Of a stretch of DNA of 64,000 nucleotides, positions 47,792-59,310 are shown in pieces. The position numbers and the translations under genes were made by a program. This DNA comes from Prostheceraeus crozeri (lineage: Eukaryota; Platyhelminthes; Polycladida; Euryleptidae). Position 1 is the first letter of the stretch; every line of letters begins with the position of its first letter. A model generated the notes under the pieces. The model was not told the DNA's origin, made no database searches, and worked only from the letters and a program-made list of their open reading frames with translations. Location of the stretch: NCBI GenBank assembly GCA_907163375.1, contig CAJQUW010007815.1:310001-374000 (forward strand). Direction: 5' to 3'.

Positions 47792-50700
47792 AAGAATAAA
47801 AAACTGATATCAAAGTTTTCTTTACCAGATCAATAGAAAATCAGCGTTAGAACTCAACTATCTTGCAGCATTGAATAGCACATTCCACAACCAAAAGCAT
47901 TAATTGATTTTGCTGGCGCAAGTCCAGACGATTAAGCAGCAGACAAAAATTTTGGGAAATTACAATAAATACAGGTAGTCTACTTTAGTAAAATGTTTTC
48001 TCAACTGGTCAAGAGTAACTCGAAAATGACATATTTTGGCGCTACGACCCAAAGACCATGGCTATTGCATCCATATTTATGCCTGATATATATGTCCTTG
48101 TAGTACTTTCACCATTGCAACATCCTATTATTACGGTTTAGATTCCTAAATTAGTCACCATTATTTAGATTTTTTCATCAATAATTCGTTTTCTGCGTGC
48201 TGGATTTGGACGTGACACACCCCTTTTGACGGGTAACAGTACAGCTGTACAGCTGTGATTTCACTTCGACGTCGGACAACCATTGAATATTCCATTTTTA
48301 TTTAGCTTCCTTTAATGCTTTTTCCACTATACTATCGACCTTGGAAGTCGCAGGACGCCGAAGGCCTGTCACTTACTTTTACATGTACTTTAAGCAATAA
48401 ACTTACTTCGCGAGAAAATTTTTCTTCCTCTCGGGAGTTCGAACAAAATGAAATGTTATTCCGGTGCCTGGTTAACTACGTTCCTTTAGTGAATGACATT
48501 TATTCATGTCACGCTAATGAGCCCCCTTTCATTAAAAGAGAATGACGGTCAAATGAAACATAATAAATGACTAGTCATTGGACGGCATAAAATGTTCCAT
48601 TTATTTGGTGGGGCGGAAATGGACAACCCAATGTCAATTCTAGTCTCACCAGCGAAAACTCAATTCTTTGAAATTTCCGTCATTAAAACACACAGTAATA
48701 AAATGATAGAGCGTACACTCCAAACTCAATTCCTGTTCGACGAATTATTTACCGGTACCACAACTTATAATGAAAAATGGCTTACTAATTTTTTTAAATA
48801 CTCCAGACCAAAGTAAGTATATAAGGGAAGTATGGAATCAATGGTTGATTTGTGACGACCGCTATAATATTACTTTTCGCCAGCGCTTATAAAGAGTTTT
48901 ATTTGATACCGCAATTGACAACAGAATAGCATTGAAATTTTGAATGGAAAGGACTGAATAGCTATGTCAAAACTATGAAGCACGTACGTACATTCATTGA
49001 TCAGTTCTAGATTTCCATTCACGAATGGATGTTGGAAATATGATGGACCCTATACCTTCATTATATACTACTTTTGTCCTAATTTTTTTCATCTGATTAT
49101 GAAAGCCTTGATGAAAGCATGCCATATGAAATTTGAGGATTTTTTATTGACATAGCAACATCTCATTTTCTCCTTACATCAGAGTGTCGCCTTATAATTT
49201 TTTTTCTATGATGAATAGCAGTATTTGATCATCCGTGTTAAGGTAACAACTTCTGAAGAAATAGTCAAATTCTAAAATGTTGTCACTTAAATATTGATAA
49301 ATCACTTAATTGACTGTTTTGATTAGTAATGAAAATAATGAAAAAATGATGAATGACACTCCAATCTTAAACTGCAGATACTTTATATTAATAGCAATTG
49401 ATTATGTTAATCAATTAATACAATAGTTCCTCGGCTTCCGGCAAAATATCACTGAAAAATAAAATATATACACTACAGAAGAAAGGAGAGCAACACGAGA
49501 CATTCAGATGCAGTTGAAAACATTTGGGACAACGGACATTGACTTAAGCAAACTTAGATTTGACTTCATCGGTTGGAGTATCGGAACATCAATTCACAAA
49601 AGGTCTTCAACCGAAATTCGTATTATAAAGCTATAGAATAAACCACGAAACGTTTCACTTTTGGTTTGATCACTTGTGTCAATTAAAATTCGATTGCTGT
49701 ACATTCGAGCTTATGTCTGAACGTTGCGAACAATTATTGATTAATTTCACCGTAGATGTGCATCTGAGATCTTCATTAAGTAATCGGGTGCAATAGTAAA
49801 TAGATAATTATTCTTTAATTGCACGATGTTTCGCGTAACATCACTTTGTCGATTCTTGGTTTTGTTGTGGATTATGCTTTAAGAGCATATTTTCGTATGT
49901 TTAAAGTCATTTCAAAAATTCTCGATCGCTGTGCTCTCTAGACAACGATAGCGCTCCTCGTACTGAAAAGTTGACTTTTTAATCTTCGTGAAAATAATTA
50001 TGTGAGTAATTTAATTGATGGCCATACGTGTATGTCTAAATGCGAAAAATTATTCAAAAAAAATCTTTTACAAATTTTTATTCCACAAGTAGCTATATAC
50101 GTATAATGTATCTGAAACCCATAATCAGATGGGATATGCGCTTTAAAATCCTTTCAATAAAGCAACTATACTTTGTCCTCTGTAGCCATTGATTTTCCAT
50201 ATTTTTATTACAACTCATGCAACTAATAATGTGTCTGAGCTGTAGCGTAATACACGTATCTGGGTAATCTGCAAGTCAATTGCTTTTAAATTGAAAGTAG
50301 GACGATACTGACATCAAATATCTAAACCTTATATCGCCTTTATGAAGTGTAATTCCAGGTAATTAAATATCTGGATTGTGCTCTGAAGTTCCTCTCCTCA
50401 ATAACCATCAGGGAGCAGGCATAGCTCCCATTTATGTACCAGTACATAATGTAGACAACGAACATTCTCTCGCCAAGATACTTTCTAAAGACAATTCTCA
50501 TGCACATTTTATCTGTATTAAAGTAAATGCTAGATAGTTTGGTTAACATTGCTTTTGTAAATAATTGATCGATTTGTGAATTTAATATTGCTATACTTTT
50601 TTAAAAAATACTCGATAATGCAGTATGAAGAATGGAAAAATTCTAAAATTCGCTCATGGAAAGAATATTCAAGAATTGTCTTAACTTGCTGCATATTCTC

Positions 50701-50871
50701 ATAGCTACATTGTAATTTTAATTCAGTGGTATTCAATGACAACCGGAAATACTTCTATTTGCTCAATCGATGTTTTGTGACAATAATAGATGATGTAATC
50801 AGAAAAACATGAACCGGCTACTGAACAGCAGGAAATTCAAAGCCAAAATGTTATTCCAAGGACTAAACTAC
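47792..50871. other. Anonymous sequence, 3.1 kb
   Basis: AT-rich, short ORFs only. ACAGCTGT occurs twice in tandem near 48240. Nothing else supported. Confidence 0.4.
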
Positions 50872-51165
50872 ACTACGCAACATCGAAAAGTTTCCACCAT
50901 AGAAATCTGCAGTTTTCACTCTTATTCACTGACTGACACACCGCCGCACATGGCACCGCAAACCGCATGATGATTGCTCATGCTGTGTCCATTGTTGTCT
51001 CTTTACACGTCAGATTGATAAATCTGTCATTCTTTAAACCATAATTTGACAGATGACAGACCCACAGAGCCGGTGAGCAAAAAAATGGAAGACAATGCAC
51101 AGATATTTGCAGACATTGCATAGATATTTCACATGAATTGTAGATTTATGTAATCTTCAGATAGC
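50872..51165 (+). repeat. Inverted duplication, left arm
   Basis: Reverse complement of parts of 54497-55159. This arm lacks the Harbinger-type MITEs present in the other arm and so shows the pre-insertion sequence. Confidence 0.8.
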
Positions 51166-51829
51166 GTCCATACAGTCAGAGAAAAACAGACAGCGGAGAG
51201 ATTAGATCTAGTAAATCTCACAAAATATCTCAATGACAAATGTCTTCATAAAGTTAAGGATGTGCGAAAAGGAAGAAATTGTCAAAGAAAATATGAAGAC
51301 TTTTCGTTGGTGTAACTGCAAATTTTAACATAGAAATTTCAGGAAAATTGTTGATATACTTTAACGAAAAGTGTCTGTTTGTACACTTTACTTCATCCTC
51401 TGTCACTGAATGATAACTCATTTGAAAGATGAGTTATAATCATGAGTTATAAGATGAGTTTTACTATCTGTAAATGATTTCTATAATAACCAGTTCAACA
51501 AAATACCAATTTGTGTAACTTTTATGAGCAAAAATTCGAAAAAATGGAGTCAACACCTTAAATGTCACAATTTTACCACTGGAAATACATAGGATTGTGT
51601 TATCCTCTCTATTTCTGAAAAGCAAATGATCTGATCCGGCAGACGCGAAGTTTTGCAGTAGGTTAGAGGTGTACTATGCTATGTGAAAGTTTTATGTGCT
51701 ACCTCGTTCCCTGCACAACTTCACGGTAGCTCCCGGACAAATGCGCGCGCGTTTGGCGTTAGCAATACAAGACTGATTGTCGGAGATCAAAGCGATTATC
51801 GTCTCTCCTGCCCGGCTGTTGACACCACA
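51166..51829. other. Anonymous sequence
   Basis: No gene recognised. The end (51680-51829) may include decayed Penelope sequence. Confidence 0.35.
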
Positions 51830-52175
51830 GAATTAGATTCATCTGCGCGCGCTTCGGTTTCCTAGAAAGGAAGAATTGTATGCAACCTTAATGTCGAAGT
51901 GGCACATCAACTTGCTCCTTCTCGAATGGATAATTCATGTGTGGCTTGCTATTGGAAATGGCAAACAATAAGCTGTCAGCAGAGGACACCAGAGCCAGTG
52001 AGAGATGCGTGCGTGCTGTGATATCACTTCGTACACACCAAACACACATCCCTGTCTTGGCTTCGATTCAATGTATGCACTATAGGCCTACAGTGAGCAA
52101 TGCCGAGGAGAGGATGTGAAATCATCAAGTGAACTAATTTTTGTACGCCTGCTACTTTCTTTAATAATGATCGGA
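51830..52175 (+). mobile_element. Penelope-like 3' end, copy 2
   Basis: Bases 51835-51880 match the end of the GIY-YIG frame at 60-115 (inverted) and 52115-52175 match the terminal 1-55. The 230 bp between them is the 3' tail that the first copy lacks. Confidence 0.65.
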
Positions 52176-53504
52176 AGGGCCAACATTATGGAGAAAACTT
52201 GTGGGCAATGATCTGAATTCTTCGAATCTGAAGGAATTTTGGCAATCGAAGCACTTTGCTGGAACTCACATTAATCCGCAAGCGACGCACGACTTTTTTT
52301 CCTATCTCTGTAAGGTATTAGGAATTCCTTCTTGCCCACTTAATAGGTTCCTCTATGTGCCGTCAGTTTCGTATTAATCACACTTCTAGCAAACCGAAGC
52401 AGATAAACAAAATATTTAATTCTGTGGTTGACACTTATCATTCAGAGAAGATAAAACATCAAATATATATAAATCCTTGCTTATGAATAATTCGATGCAT
52501 GAAATGGGGCTAATTCCAATCGGTATGATCTTCCGATCATTAATGTGACATAATAATTAGCTAAATTTAGAAGTGTAGAAACAATTTAGAATATAATTCT
52601 AATAATATGTTGCCAAGGTTTTCTCCTCTCAGTAAGTGACACAATTATGACGTTCCTCCTACCGAATAAGATGGATCAATGGCAATCCAACTCAATGTGT
52701 AGTCTCAGTCTCATTATTTTGGTAGGTATTGGATCCTCTCATGCTACGATTGCTCTAATTATGAACCTAAAGCATACGTTAAAATCTGAGAATGAAAAAT
52801 GCCAGATGTATTGATAAGGAGTTTTTTTCTTACTCTCTGAATTTCTTCTGTTATCTGAATTTCCGAATTACTTTCTAAAGCCTTTTGGAGAGAAAAATGT
52901 TTGTCAATTTATCGCCAATACATCTTGGTTCTTATCAGGCTACTGAGATAAAAAATTACAATTCGATTACTTATCAATTTTAAGCACACTATTTCATCAC
53001 AATTTCATTATCATACAAATTTATCAACGATTGTGAATGTCAAGCAATTTGAAATGCGCTTGTAGGGATATTCAAAAATGCGCTTGAGATTCTAAAATAG
53101 CAAACCCACGATTCAGTAAATTCAGTAGCTATGAAAATCACGGAATTTTTGCACCGTTGTATTACTTCATGCGCAAGCAATTAGTACCAATGATAATCTA
53201 TTTTGTCGTCCTTAAGTGAAATTCATAAATAGGATTATTGGTTATCTAAATGTTGAAAATAACTATCCATTTATCAGGACGTCTATTGCAAAAGTGTAAA
53301 CACAAATAGACTGTGTCGCTTAAATTCCATTTTAGCGCAAGATTTATTCAGTTATGGAATAACTTTTATAATTGCAGTTTATGATTCGATATGTTTATTC
53401 AAATTAGAAAAGTCACACACCATCTTGAAGCCAATGCGCTCAACATTACCATGCTGTAAACATCACATTAGATATCCTTCAATATTGCCCTTAAATATTC
53501 AATC
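52176..53504. other. Anonymous sequence, 1.3 kb
   Basis: No gene or clear repeat seen. Confidence 0.4.
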
Positions 53505-53513
53505 TAGCATCAT

Positions 53514-53888
53514 CCCTAGCAAGGTCGAGACCTTGCTAGGGAATTTGCCAGATTTTGGACATAGCGCTAGGGTAGTGCTAGGCTAGCAATAGGAAAGTTA
53601 CCATCTTTATTAATACGACAGCCTAGCGCTAGGTCTCAGACATAGTGCTAGCCTAACGCTACCCTCTTGCTACCTTTATTAATACGGAAGTTGCTGCTAG
53701 GGTAGCACTAGGGTAGAGCTAGGGTAGCGCTAGGCTAGTGCTACCTTTATTAATACGGCCCCAGCGCTAGGTCTCAGACATAGTGCTAGCCTAGTGCTAC
53801 CCTTTTGCTACCTTTATTAATACGGAAGTTGCTGGTAGGCTAGCACTAGGGTAGTGCTAGGCTAGTGCTATCTCTATTAATACGGCCT
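53514..53888. repeat. CTAG-rich satellite with palindromes
   Basis: Opens with a 28-nt palindrome (CCCTAGCAAGGTC-GA-GACCTTGCTAGGG, 53514-53541). Two units of about 130 bp follow, built from inverted TAGCGCTAGG / CTAGCCTAGCACTA words and punctuated by five copies of CTTTATTAATACG or close variants. Ends where the hAT fragment starts. Confidence 0.8.
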
Positions 53889-54440
53889 GAGCGTTCTCCA
53901 ATGAATTCATGGTAATGTATCTGACTCGAACACCCAGATTCGGCAGAATTCCATAATTTGTTTTTACGTGATTGATGTGACACTATGTTTAATACTGCAG
54001 ATGAGATCATTACCACGCCTTTCGTCCGAAGGGAATATGCTGAAAAGATGACAGTCGTCAAGCAAGGTAGGCCAACACCTGATATAAAATGAAAGTACTC
54101 ACTGACAAAGAAATAAGAAATACTACACAAGACATTTTAATGCATCAAAATTTCAAACATGTGAGCGGCTGACCGGCCATGAGAAACACATGAAGCTGTT
54201 GGCTTTGCCTCCTTTTTCTCGAGATAATGTGGTCTCAGCTCCTATGAGTAAGGAGGCTAGGTGACATGAGCAATCACCTCTCATGTGCACATTCACTTGG
54301 CCTTAAAAAATGTTCGGGATATATTTATCAAAAATTCAGCTTTTATGAAAATTAATGTTGCAACATAAAAGTGTATGGTATAGAAATAGTATTCCAATGC
54401 CGAGTGAAGGCCTATGGTCTGGGAGTACGCGATGCCACTG
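53889..54440 (-). mobile_element. Truncated copy of the CAGTGGCG hAT-like element
   Basis: Reverse complement aligns with 8026-8600. The terminus CAGTGGCATCGCG is at 54440. The other end is cut at the satellite. Confidence 0.8.
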
Positions 54441-54582
54441 CCGAAAGGGTAAGTGCGCTCTACTCATGCAATAAGTTAGACTATAAGCCAGTTGCAGATG
54501 TTATCTGAAGATAACATAAATCTACTCGTACATACAATTCATGTGAAATATCTATGCAAAGTCTGCAAATATCTAAGCATTA

Positions 54583-54740
54583 GGCCTTAGCCACACTGCG
54601 AGCTTTTCCGAGCAAAGCGTTTTGCAGCAAATATAAAGTCATCCCCGCAGCAGTTATAGACCAGAGCGATTGATAGTTTGCGAGGAAATACGTTTGCTCG
54701 GGACGCTCGTGTTTGCTTTGCTTTCAGTGTGGCTGAGGCC
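54583..54740 (+). mobile_element. PIF/Harbinger-type MITE, complete
   Basis: 158 bp, GGCCTTAGCCACACTG...CAGTGTGGCTGAGGCC, flanked by TTA on both sides (54580-54582, 54741-54743). A 3-bp TTA duplication and GGCC...CACACTG ends fit PIF/Harbinger. Confidence 0.85.
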
Positions 54741-54796
54741 TTATCTTCCATTTTTTCCTTTTGCTCACCGGCTCTCTGGGTCTGTCATAGGCCTCA

Positions 54797-54982
54797 GGCC
54801 TCAGCCACACTGAAAGCAAAGCAAACACGAGCGTCCCGAACAAGCGCGAGCAAACGTATCTCCGCAAGCTATTAATCGCTCTTGTTTGCTTTGCTCGCAG
54901 TGTGGCAGTCTACAACCGCTGCAATGATGACTTTATATTGCTGCAAAACGCTTTCCTCGGAAACGCTTGGAAAAGCTCGCAG
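54797..54982 (-). mobile_element. PIF/Harbinger-type MITE, rearranged
   Basis: Same family in opposite orientation. Left end GGCCTCAGCCACACTG intact; the right terminal repeat is missing after AAAAGCTCGCAG. Internally there is a misplaced CTCGCAGTGTGGC end, so the copy is a recombinant. Confidence 0.75.
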
Positions 54983-55159
54983 CAAATTATGGTTTAAAGA
55001 ATGACAGATTATCAATCTGATATGTAAGAGACAACAATGGACACAGCATGAGCGATCATCATGCGGTCTGCGCTGCCATGCGCGGCGGTGTGTCAGTCAG
55101 TAAATTAGGAGTGAAAACTGTAGATTTCTATGGTGGAAACTTTTCGATGTTGCGTAGTC

Positions 55160-56824
55160 TAACTTCAATTCTCTGCGGCCAGAACGAGTGGACGCAATCC
55201 ACGATGAGCTGAACGGAAGTGAGGTGCTCTCCAAGTCATTGATCAGGAAATCTCTGTTATGCACGTCAGTCAACTTTATTTCGGCATATAGTGCACATCC
55301 TAGTGTTGTGTGAGAGCGGCAGGGCAACAATAGTGTGAATGCATCAGATGCCAACAAAGAAGATCAATAGTCAGTTATAATTCAATGATGACGCATGTCA
55401 CAAATTTGATGATATGTCTATATGTCACAAGATTGCTTTTCTCACGATTTTTAATTAAGTCTTGGCTCATTGTTTTTAATGAAGTAGGTTGTCAAATTAC
55501 TTTCATGTATATCTCAGATTTCTAATTCAGCAGAAGTCAACGAAATCAGCATTTAGAATGTTCAATAAAGATACCATCTTTACTGAAGAGAAGCTGCTTT
55601 GTACTTCATATACTTATTAATCTACCTGTTAATGATATGAATAAATAAATCAGCACATAAAAATGCTAAATCATTGTTTCTCGCGATTTTCAGCTCAATC
55701 CATTATTAGAATGAATTCAGAACTGCTTTAATTTTATCTTAACCTAAGTAGATATCGTAGAAATTGCTTCTTTAGCAGAATTAGATTTAAAGAATATGCA
55801 CACACTTTATAAACTTGCTTTGCTTTGCATTACTATAGCAAGGAAATGTATACTACTATCCAAATTGAATATCCATAGCAGTAGTATTAAGTGGATATCA
55901 TGCCGGACAGCCGCCTCTTCAATAGAAACAAGTGCGGTCATTGTGAATCTTCACATTTAACTTGGTTAAGATATGTAATGATATACTCGCCTCTGTGGAT
56001 TAAAGCTATCAAAATATGATCCCCAAAAACGAGATTCACATTTGATGTAGCATTTTGCAGCCTTCTTGATGCAGCTCGCAGATATTCTTATCGTGCGTGA
56101 GTAAAATTCTCCATGAGCTATCTAAGATAAATATGTAACATTGCAAGTGACAGCGTTGTTGTCACTTTTTTACCATCGATAAAAAACAATCAAGAGTTCA
56201 ATACAATATAGGCCTACTAGATGCGATCACAGATAGATCGAGTGACACGAGATGTGAAGAAAAACGATCAAAGGCCACCAGCCGTCTCAGCATGTTAGTG
56301 ACGTGAAATCGATGACTTGACGTTTTCAATCAGACGAGGGCATTGTTTACGTTTTATAGCCCACAGATAGGATTGTACACTGCACAACCAGAATTGATGT
56401 GAAATGAAGAATTACTTGGATAATTGTCGATTGCTGCCGCATTTCTGTACGATGCAACATCAGGGATTCAAGCAACAATTAGGCAAAGTGGGGTTTATAT
56501 GCACAATTATATGACCTAGCAAACACAGCTAAAATGAAATTCACAATAGAATGGCGAGGTAATTGCAGAAGTACTATTGCCTCTAATCAGCACATTTAAA
56601 AGATATACAACGGTATAGGAGAATCGCATTCGCTTGATAAATTATCAGCTTCATGCATTTTGATCAATATGGATTCAGCAAACGCGTGTGCTTAGTACGG
56701 CAGACTTACTTTACTTTAATTGTGCTGTTGAGAAGCAATTGTAAATTCACAATTATCTCGCTATTTTATTAAAAATTTCATTTTAGCTTAATATGCTGAA
56801 TATTTTTCCAGATGGGTTCAATGA
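55160..56824. other. Anonymous sequence, 1.7 kb
   Basis: No gene or repeat recognised. The ORF on the minus strand up to 55357 shows no family signal. Confidence 0.4.
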
Positions 56825-57012
56825 TTGAGAAGTCATTATTTCGGATTTCTCCATCTGTTTAATTCACACTCTACAGTAAAATGCACGAGCTTTCGATGGC
56901 TCTCGGCATACCTTAATCATGTGATGGAAATTTTCATGTGACGAAAGCTCGTGTATTTTACTGTGGAGTGTGAATTAAACAGATGGAGAAATCCGAAATA
57001 ATGACTTCTCAA
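56825..57012. repeat. Foldback element, 71-bp arms
   Basis: Arms 56825-56895 and 56942-57012 (outer end TTGAGAAGTCATTATTTCGG) with two mismatches and a 46-bp loop. High arm identity implies recent formation or conversion. No clear flanking duplication. Confidence 0.8.
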
Positions 57013-57695
57013 CAATTCATTTAGCTGCTCTTAGCTGTTCGTACCTATTCATTCAATGATTCATTCTTTTCATTGTTTAATTGTTGTTTGATGCCCTAAT
57101 GATGGATCAATAAAGTGGCGAAAGCGATTGACAGTAATCCAAGTGATTTTTCATTTCAACATTAATGTTGGTCGCATAGTGTGTGATGATATTGCCTAGT
57201 CTGTACGTGGGCAATGACGAATGTGTCACGGTTGGTTGTGATACCATGGTAGATTGCTTTGAACGAGTGCACGTTCGGGGGATGACGATGACTTCCATTT
57301 CCACCACCTCACTGCGAGAAAGCCAAGGGCCGAGAAATCTGTGCAGTTTTATATGCCTACATATTTAGGTCTTACTCATTTTGGTTAATTCAATCTCAGT
57401 GAAAGAGCAATATTAAGGCATTCTTTCATTGATTTTATTTACCCGATTCAAACACAGAGTTTTGGATATATCAATGAATGAATAAGGAGCTGTAAAAAAT
57501 ATAAATTTGATGTAACCTCAGACTGGACATGGACATCCATGACTCGACAACGTATTGTAGAGCGCAAAGTGACGGTCATATGCTCGATTGATAGCAGTTT
57601 AAAGATCAAAGTCGGTCAAGTTTTCTAGGATTTGAGACGTTCGCTTGTACATCAAATGAGATAAGTCGTGTGAGCAAAAAGGCAGAAAAGAAGCT
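57013..57695. other. Anonymous sequence
   Basis: No gene recognised. Confidence 0.4.
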
Positions 57696-58130
57696 GCCTT
57701 TGCCAGAAAAATTTTGGGTGATTTAGCCGAACAGACAAACAAGAGCAATATGCGCCTAAATCCTTCAAAGTGCAACCAACTGATTTTCAATAGAGTTCAA
57801 CTCACCTATGACGGCATAGAACTGGTTTCATCAGTGACAATCCTTGGCCTACTTTTGAATGACACGCCGTCGTGCAAGAATCATTTCTACAACGTCATAC
57901 GTTCTGCCAATAGGAAAGTAGAGACGTCACATTTTAAGGGTTGTTAAACAATCTATTTCAAGTGTTTATTTCCTTATCATTGTGTTTAATGGCATCGTCA
58001 TGTCAGTGTTTTTGTACGCAGCCCCTGTATTCGGTGATTTATTCCTTACTATAAAATCGAGGGAGTTATCAAACGCACTCATTGCATTATGTGTCACGAT
58101 GGTTGTTCGTGTTCAATCATGCCCCACCAT
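57696..58130 (+). pseudogene. LINE reverse transcriptase, C-terminal fragment
   Basis: 'NMRLNPSKCNQLIFNR' and 'SSVTILGLLLNDTPSCKNHF' are the RT thumb-side motifs of LINE elements ('N..K...'/'LG...'). A shifted frame continues with 'FNGIVMSVFLYAAPVFGD' and 'CVTMVV'. The catalytic FADD box would lie upstream of the fragment and is not present. Two frames, truncated at both ends. Broad clade (CR1/Jockey-like) cannot be fixed. Confidence 0.7.
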
Positions 58131-58260
58131 ACATGAGAATTCTTCGCACTGGGTACGGAATTCCGTTTGGGCATGCATTCATTTGCTGCAGAGCTGCTTC
58201 TACCGAAATAATCTGTGGAAGCATACATGATAATTCTCCGTACTGGGTACGGAATTCCGT
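58131..58260 (+). repeat. Two 36-bp copies with a GGAATTCC palindrome
   Basis: 58131-58167 and 58225-58260 share 33 of about 36 bases, including TACTGGGTACGGAATTCCGT-like sequence. Could be SINE/LINE tail duplication. Confidence 0.6.
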
Positions 58261-58571
58261 ACTGAGGAGGGTCGATCTGGTGTGTTCCCAGGAAACGCTC
58301 AAAAGTGGAATAAAATCTAGGGGTAAGAGGGTAGGGTAGGGGTAAACCAGACATAGAACTAGGGATCAGAAAAACATGATTTTAGAAGATAAATAGGATC
58401 TAGCAGTATGACATTATACTGTAAGTTTCACAATATAAGTCGTATATGTATGATAAATCTGAATTCGGATTATCCTCATAAGCAGTTTGTGATGCACCGA
58501 CTTTCCCTCATAACACGTGATCAACTTTCTTCTGTGAACACTTACGATATAGTAACTGGATGAGCCCAATG

Positions 58572-59310
58572 ATCTCACAGAGAGAGAGCGACCATGTTTG
58601 TTGATCGATCTCGCGTTTATTTAAAACCCATCTTCACCGAGTGGACTGAGTGGAGAGCTAGACCTACGAATACGGGAATGTGCTCATATGAAACACAAGA
58701 AGTCTGCGGTTCGGTCTCTTTTCGTCAGGGCCAAACGCCTCAGTAGTTCGCTAGATAGTTATGAGAATGCGTGTAAACAGATAAAAAACATTTTTCATTT
58801 CTAATGATTATCCTGTCAAGTTGATAGATTCTATAAAAATCCAAGTTGATTCTCCTACCCATAACAATGCTAGGAACAACAGGGGCGAGACTGCTAAAAC
58901 TATCTATTGGTACCTAAAGGAAAAGGAGCGTGAAACCTTAAAAAGCGTCCAAAAATTAACTCTATTTTAAATCAGAACGACGCCAAATTACAGGTCGCTT
59001 TTAGAACTTTCAAGACCTCAGCAATTTTTCCTAATAAAAATAAAGTCAAGAGAACTTCAAAATCTTAGAAGTGTTCACACCCGCGTTGCAGAGACAATAT
59101 GCATTAAAACAAGTACTAATGTACTAATAAATGAGAACTCTTCATCTGTGTCTCTCCAAATGTTTTAATTTTAGCATCTTTTAGTCAATTGCATTGACCA
59201 TGATTTACCCATGTATAAAAACTGTTGTCTCAGCTACTGTATTGCCCTGGAGATGGGTTTTTAATAGACTCGAAATTTGTCGACAAACATGGTCGTTCTC
59301 TCTGTGAGAT
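58572..59310. mobile_element. Non-autonomous DNA transposon with about 60-bp TIRs
   Basis: Left 58572-58633 and right 59250-59310 are inverted copies (outer end ATCTCACAGAGAGA). 739 bp, no ORF of note. Target duplication and superfamily not determined. Confidence 0.7.

Larger units (their letters stand above)
54497..55159 (-). repeat. Inverted duplication, right arm with MITE insertions
   Basis: Inverted match to 50872-51165 in three blocks, 54497-54580, 54741-54788 and 54983-55159. The two gaps hold Harbinger-type MITEs. Confidence 0.8.
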
